From Bacteroidales bacterium (GTDB lineage: Bacteria; Bacteroidota; Bacteroidia; Bacteroidales; ML635J-15), in assembly GCA_028701945.1 (NCBI GenBank), contig JAQVPT010000003.1, forward strand, positions 1 to 34,994: DNA of 34,994 bases, given 5' to 3'. This document shows, piece after piece, positions 30,901 through 34,994 of this stretch; the first letter of the stretch is position 1; the number at the start of each line of letters is the position of its first letter. The notes beneath the pieces were generated by a model. The model was not told the DNA's origin. It was given only the letters and a program-made list of their open reading frames with translations, and made no database searches. The position numbers and the translations under genes were made by a program.

Positions 30901-31712
30901 TCGATAACTACTTCGTTACGTTCAATAGAGACTACTTCGGCTGTATCTTCATCAACAAAGTCCTCAAACCAAGTTTTAAGTACTCTGGCGGCTAATCTAC
31001 GTCCGACCATTTTCTTAACAGCTGTTTTAGAAACTTTAACTTCGTCAGCAAGGTCAAATATTTCCAAAATATCTTTATCACTTTCAAAACCGATAGCTCT
31101 AAGCAGAGTAGTAACTGGCAATTTCTTTTTACGGTCGATGTAAGCAAACATCACCGAATTTATATCTGTGGCAAACTCAATCCACGAACCTCTAAAAGGA
31201 ATAACACGTGCAGAATACAGTTTAGTACCATTAGCATGCAGCGATTGGCTAAAGAAAACTCCAGGTGAACGGTGTAGTTGGGAAACGACAATTCGTTCAG
31301 CACCATTAATAACAAATGTTCCACTTGGGGTCATATAAGGTACGGTTCCAAGCCACACGTCTTGCACAGAAGTTTCAAAGTCTTCATGCTCTGCATCTGT
31401 ACAATACAATTTTAATTTCGCTTTTAGCGGAATACAATATGTCAGGCCTCTTTCGATACATTGCTCTATGCTATATCGGGGAGGGTCTAACGAGTAGTCC
31501 AAAAATTCTAGAACGAAATTATTCCTGGTGTCTGTAATTGGAAAATTATCCTGAAAAACCTTATAAAGTCCTTCGGATTTTCTCTGTTCTGCCGTTGAGT
31601 CTAATTGAAAAAACTCTTTAAACGATTCTATCTGTATCTCAAGAAAATCAGGGTATTCGAGCTGATTTTTTGTTGTTGAGAAATTGATTCTTTGTTTTTT
31701 ATTAACAGTCAT
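27909..31712 (-). CDS. rpoB: DNA-directed RNA polymerase subunit beta
   Basis: [62 protein letters not shown]. Confidence 0.99.
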   Translation of the reverse strand: MTVNKKQRINFSTTKNQLEYPDFLEIQIESFKEFFQLDSTAEQRKSEGLYKVFQDNFPITDTRNNFVLEFLDYSLDPPRYSIEQCIERGLTYCIPLKAKLKLYCTDAEHEDFETSVQDVWLGTVPYMTPSGTFVINGAERIVVSQLHRSPGVFFSQSLHANGTKLYSARVIPFRGSWIEFATDINSVMFAYIDRKKKLPVTTLLRAIGFESDKDILEIFDLADEVKVSKTAVKKMVGRRLAARVLKTWFEDFVDEDTAEVVSIERNEVVIDRETIIENQHVEMIVDSGTKTILLHKENQKISDYAIIYNTLQKDPCNSEKEAVVHIYRQLRNTEPPDEATARDVIDKLFFSEKRYDLGEVGRFRINHKLALDSSIDVKVLTREDIIAIIKYLIELINSKADVDDIDHLSNRRVRTVGEQLGNQFGVGLARMARTIRERMNVRDNEVFHPIDLINSKTLSSVINSFFGTNQLSQFMDQINPLSEMTHKRRLSALGPGGLSRERAGFEVRDVHFTHYGRLCPIETPEGPNIGLISSLCVYAKINNLGFIETPYRNVANGKTSFDNIVYLSAEEEEDKVIAQANAVIDDAGVFQSDKVRSRNEGDYIVVEPSQINLMDVAPNQIASIAASLIPFLEHDDANRALMGSNMMRQAVPLLKPEAPFVGTGIEHMVAQDSRILLVAEGEGVVEYVDAQKIIIRYDRDEEESFVNFTDEIKEYLVQKFHKTNQNTCINLRPIVSKGQKVSKGTILTEGYATENGELALGRNLKVAFMPWKGYNFEDAIVISEKVVREDLFTSIYIVDYQLEVRETKRGMEELTSDIPNVSEQATKDLDENGIIRIGAYVKPGDILIGKITPKGESDPSPEEKLLRAIFGEKAGDVKDASLKASPSTSGVVIDKKLFAKTIKDRKAKNQDKILLENINEQELEANSKLKSLLIEKLFLLVNGKTSQGVKDNFGNDIIPKGLKFTQKLLGDVDFLTVSPNKWTTDKSRNVTIGKLLYNYMIEFKKYEGEFRRRRLDITIGDELPAGIMQLAKIYIASKRTIKVGDKMAGRHGNKGILAKIVRQEDMPFLDDGTPVDIVLNPLGVPSRMNLGQIYETVLGWAGQVLGVKFATPIFDGAQIEHINEYTDKAGVPKYGKTYLYDGGTGRKFDQPATVGIIYMLKLGHMVEDKMHARSIGPYSLITQQPLGGKAQFGGQRFGEMEVWALEAFGAANILQEILTVKSDDVMGRAKTYESIVKGEQMPVPGIPESLNVLLHELRGLCLRVNLD

Positions 31713-31753
31713 TTATGCAATAATTAAATATGAACCTAAACATTAACAACGAA

Positions 31754-31785
31754 AGGTTTAAAACCCGAAACCGGGTTTTAAACCT
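31754..31785 (-). promoter_or_regulatory. Perfect 14-bp hairpin in rplL-rpoB intergenic region (attenuator or processing site)
   Basis: AGGTTTAAAACCCG-gttt-CGGGTTTTAAACCT (minus strand), no strong U-tract after it. Confidence 0.7.
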
Positions 31786-31807
31786 AAAATATATACAACT
31801 AAGTTGT

Positions 31808-32185
31808 TTATTTAAGTTCGACTTCTGCACCTGCTTCTTCTAATTGAGCTTTAAGTGCATTAGCCTCATCTTTTGGTACTCCTTCTTTGATTGGAGCTGG
31901 TGCTCCATCAACAAGAGCTTTTGCTTCTTTTAGTCCTAACCCTGTTAATTCCTTAACTAGTTTAACGATTTGCAATTTCTGAGCACCTGCTGAATTTAAG
32001 ATTACATCAAAATCTGTCTTTTCAACTTCGCCTGCACCTTCAGCTGCTGCTGCTGGTCCTGCAACTGCAACTGCTGCTGCTGCTGGCTCGATACCATAAT
32101 CATCTTTTAAGATATTTGCTAATTCGTTTACGTCCTTAACAGTAAGGTTAACTAATTCTTCTGCTAACTTCTTAAGATCTGCCAT
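31808..32185 (-). CDS. rplL: 50S ribosomal protein L7/L12
   Basis: [71 protein letters not shown]. Confidence 0.98.
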   Translation of the reverse strand: MADLKKLAEELVNLTVKDVNELANILKDDYGIEPAAAAVAVAGPAAAAEGAGEVEKTDFDVILNSAGAQKLQIVKLVKELTGLGLKEAKALVDGAPAPIKEGVPKDEANALKAQLEEAGAEVELK

Positions 32186-32220
32186 TTTAATTGAATTTTA
32201 CTTGTTTTTATACTAATTTT

Positions 32221-32739
32221 CTATTCTCTTTCAGACAAGGTTTTTACAAGCCCTGCCAACGTGTTTTTACCTGATTCTAGTTGTCCAAGAACGGTCTTCA
32301 TTGGTGATTGTAATAAACTAATAATATCGCCAATAAGTTCTTCTTTGGATTTTAGACTAGCTAATACATCCAGTAAATGTTCGCCAACATAAATTGATTC
32401 TTCAGCAAAAGCAGCTTTAAAAAGCGGCTTATCACTTTTTCTATTTAATTCCTTAATCAATTTACCTGGAACATTTGCAACATTACAAAACATTACCGAT
32501 GTGTTGTTATTTAGTACACCGAATAATTCTTGGTAATCTTTTCCAGATGCTTCCAAAGCCCTTTTGAAGTATGTATTCTTAACAACAATCAGTTCTATGT
32601 CTTTTTCAAAGCACTTTTTCCTAAGCTCAAAAGTCTGCTGAGCATTCAATCCTGAAACATCAGCCAAATAAAAATGGCTATACTCCTGCACTGTGGATTT
32701 TAGTTCTTCGATAAGCACTTGTTTGTCTTCTCGTTTCAT
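32221..32739 (-). CDS. rplJ: 50S ribosomal protein L10
   Basis: [63 protein letters not shown]; operon position. Confidence 0.95.
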   Translation of the reverse strand: MKREDKQVLIEELKSTVQEYSHFYLADVSGLNAQQTFELRKKCFEKDIELIVVKNTYFKRALEASGKDYQELFGVLNNNTSVMFCNVANVPGKLIKELNRKSDKPLFKAAFAEESIYVGEHLLDVLASLKSKEELIGDIISLLQSPMKTVLGQLESGKNTLAGLVKTLSERE

Positions 32740-33449
32740 ACGGACAATTTCATTTTACTAATAACTGATTTAGGGTCAATCTCGATTCCAGGACTCATGG
32801 TACTCGACATATAAATACTTCGAATATATGTACCTTTTGCAGCTACAGGCTTTAATTTAATGATTGTTTGTATCAGTTCTGATGCATTATCAAAAATTTT
32901 GTCTGCATCAAAAGACACTTTACCTATACCTGCATGGATAATTCCATATTTGTCCACTTTAAAATCAATTTTACCCTTTTTAACATCTTCAACAGCTTTT
33001 CCGATTTCCATAGTAACTGTTCCGGTTTTAGGATTAGGCATCAGACCTCTAGGACCCAATACTCTACCTAACTTACCGATTTTAGCCATAACTTGAGGCA
33101 TTGTGATAATGATATCGATATCTGTCCACCCTCCGGTGATTTTCTCGATATAGTCATCCAAGCCAACAAAATCGGCTCCTGCATCTTTAGCTTCTTGTTC
33201 TTTATCTGGAGTACATAATACCAACACACGTACCATTTTTCCAGTACCGTGAGGTAATGTAGTGATTCCACGAACCATTTGATTGGCTTTTCGAGGATCC
33301 ACTCCAAGACGAACGTCGATGTCAACAGATGCATCAAACTTAGTAAAAGATATTTCTTTAACTAAACTTGCAGCTTCCTGGAGATCGTACTTCTTGCCTT
33401 TTTCAACTTTAGCTAAAGCGTCTTTTCTTTTTTTGCTAATTTTTGTCAT
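32736..33449 (-). CDS. rplA: 50S ribosomal protein L1
   Basis: [50 protein letters not shown]; 4-nt overlap with rplJ. Confidence 0.98.
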   Translation of the reverse strand: MTKISKKRKDALAKVEKGKKYDLQEAASLVKEISFTKFDASVDIDVRLGVDPRKANQMVRGITTLPHGTGKMVRVLVLCTPDKEQEAKDAGADFVGLDDYIEKITGGWTDIDIIITMPQVMAKIGKLGRVLGPRGLMPNPKTGTVTMEIGKAVEDVKKGKIDFKVDKYGIIHAGIGKVSFDADKIFDNASELIQTIIKLKPVAAKGTYIRSIYMSSTMSPGIEIDPKSVISKMKLSV

Positions 33450-33466
33450 TTCAAAAAGTACTTTAA

Positions 33467-33910
33467 TTAATTTTTAATTGGAGATTCTCCTTTAATTGTA
33501 ACCCCCATACTTCTAGCGGTGCCAGCCACCATGCTCATAGCTGATTCTATTGTAAAAGCATTTAAGTCAACCATTTTGCCTTCGGCTATGGTTTTAACCT
33601 GATCCCAGGTAATTGCTCCGACTTTATTTCTGTTAGGCTCTGGTGAACCTTTTTTCAGTTTAGCCATTTCCAATAATTGTACAGCTACCGGTGGAGTCTT
33701 AACGATAAAATCAAACGACTTATCACTATAAAAAGTAATAATCACAGGTAATACTTTCCCTGCCAACTCCTGTGTTCTGCCATTAAACTGTTTGCAGAAC
33801 TCCATTATATTTAAGCCTTTTGATCCTAATGCCGGCCCTACCGGTGGAGACGGATTTGCGGCACCTCCTTTAATTTGTAGTTTTATAAAACCACCAATTT
33901 GTTTTGCCAT
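33467..33910 (-). CDS. rplK: 50S ribosomal protein L11
   Basis: [38 protein letters not shown]. Confidence 0.98.
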   Translation of the reverse strand: MAKQIGGFIKLQIKGGAANPSPPVGPALGSKGLNIMEFCKQFNGRTQELAGKVLPVIITFYSDKSFDFIVKTPPVAVQLLEMAKLKKGSPEPNRNKVGAITWDQVKTIAEGKMVDLNAFTIESAMSMVAGTARSMGVTIKGESPIKN

Positions 33911-33936
33911 AAACTTTGTTTCTTTTAAAATAAAGA

Positions 33937-34488
33937 TTACTCTTTTTCTACCTGTATAAATCTAAGTTCTAAAGGTGTCCTTCTTCCAAAAATCTTCACC
34001 ATCACCTTTAATTTTTTCTTTTCATCATACACTTCTTCTATCACACCACTAAATCCACTAAATGGACCGTCAACTACCTTAACAGGTTCACCAACATAAT
34101 ATGGAACGTTAATTTCTTCGTTACCATCAGCCAGTTCATCAACCTTACCAAGGATTCTAGCGACCTCATCGCTTCTTAAAGGTGTGGCTACTCCATCTTT
34201 GGTACCTAAAAACCCAATAACCCCAGTTACACTGCGTATAATGTGCTCTACTTCACCGTCTAGAACTGCATTTATCAAAATGTAACCTGGAAAGAAATTT
34301 CTTTCTTTATGTACAGGTTTTCCGTTTCTTACCTGATAGACTTTTTCAGTTGGAATAAGCACTTGAGGTATATGCTCAGAAAGCCCTAATCTCAAAATTT
34401 CATTTTCAAGATATTCTTTCACTTTCTTCTCCTTACCACTAAGGGCACGAACAACATACCATTTTTTTTCTATTTCTGCCATATCCAA
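33937..34488 (-). CDS. nusG: Transcription termination/antitermination protein NusG
   Basis: [22 protein letters not shown]...[10 protein letters not shown]...[22 protein letters not shown]; the second Met (MAEIEKKW) could be the true start. Confidence 0.96.
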   Translation of the reverse strand: MDMAEIEKKWYVVRALSGKEKKVKEYLENEILRLGLSEHIPQVLIPTEKVYQVRNGKPVHKERNFFPGYILINAVLDGEVEHIIRSVTGVIGFLGTKDGVATPLRSDEVARILGKVDELADGNEEINVPYYVGEPVKVVDGPFSGFSGVIEEVYDEKKKLKVMVKIFGRRTPLELRFIQVEKE

Positions 34489-34504
34489 CTAAAAAAATTT
34501 TGGT

Positions 34505-34699
34505 TTAATAAAACATGCCGTAAACGATTTTAAGCACTTCTTTGAATGTAAAGTCCATTAAAAACACAATAACGGCAAATATTAAGGAAGCAACCATTAC
34601 TACAACAGCACTGTTCTGAAGTTCCGACCATTTAGGCCAAGTAACTTTATGAACTAACTCGTTGTAAGTTTCTAAGAAATATGTTTTAATTTTACTCAT
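34505..34699 (-). CDS. secE: Preprotein translocase subunit SecE
   Basis: 64 aa; ETYNELVHKVTWPKWSELQNSAVVVMVASLIFAVIVFLMDF. Confidence 0.95.
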   Translation of the reverse strand: MSKIKTYFLETYNELVHKVTWPKWSELQNSAVVVMVASLIFAVIVFLMDFTFKEVLKIVYGMFY

Positions 34700-34720
34700 C
34701 TCTTATATTATTGTCTTATG

Positions 34721-34793
34721 CACGGGAGGAGCGACTCGAACGCCCGACACCTAGTTTTGGAGACTAGTGCTCTACCAACTGAGCTACACCCGT
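34721..34793 (-). tRNA. tRNA-Trp (CCA anticodon)
   Basis: ACGGGTGTAGCTCAGTTGGTAGAGCACTAGTCTCCAAAACTAGGTGTCGGGCGTTCGAGTCGCTCCTCCCGTG; loop CTCCAAA; one T-T mismatch in the acceptor stem. Confidence 0.95.
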
Positions 34794-34851
34794 AAACAAG
34801 CAAGTAAGAGCCAATAGAGGCATCTTACTCACTTATATACTTATATTATAA

Positions 34852-34994
34852 TCACTCAACGATTTCAATAATCTGTCCTGCACCTACAGTTCTACCACCT
34901 TCACGAATAGCAAAACGTAATCCAACGTTACAAGCAACAGGGTAGATTAATTCTACCGAAATAGAACATTATCACCAGGCATAACCATTTGTAC
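34852..34994 (-). CDS. tuf: Elongation factor Tu, C-terminal end, with an apparent 1-nt deletion
   Basis: Minus strand: [10 protein letters not shown] | (frameshift) [36 protein letters not shown]; stop TGA at 34852-34854. Confidence 0.9.

Noticed and set aside
23700-31600. Multiple short plus-strand ORFs antisense to rpoC/rpoB
   Set aside because: Low-complexity antisense translations of highly conserved genes; no start context or domain support.

Overview
This is a mostly ordinary chromosomal window from a Bacteroidota genome, probably Bacteroidales-like. The left half carries: a TonB-dependent receptor (truncated at the window edge), a Rieske-like lipoprotein, ahcY, ribF, a DUF4369/thioredoxin-like lipoprotein, an M1 aminopeptidase, lpxH, rpmA/rplU, porT, a COG2509 FAD-dependent dehydrogenase, tRNA-Met(CAT), a secreted lipase with a type IX secretion tail, an SDR-type threonine dehydrogenase, tetR and dnaG. 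The right half is the conserved block tuf'-tRNA-Trp-secE-nusG-rplKAJL-rpoBC-DUF3467 on the minus strand. I found no convincing new multigene system. The most unusual structure is a composite repeat locus at about 11210-11836 in the lpxH/rpmA convergent gap. It contains three arrays of degenerate 8-bp units alternating with about 150-175-bp cores, followed by a separate 8-bp TTGTTCTY array; it also encodes the last codons of lpxH. Other points worth a second look: a roughly 126-bp nested inverted repeat between ribF and ahcY, an HsdS (type I restriction specificity) remnant beside a tRNA 3' end, a 1-nt frameshift in the terminal tuf fragment, an L27 with a long charged tail, and Rieske-like and TlpA-like lipoproteins that lack their canonical ligand or catalytic residues.
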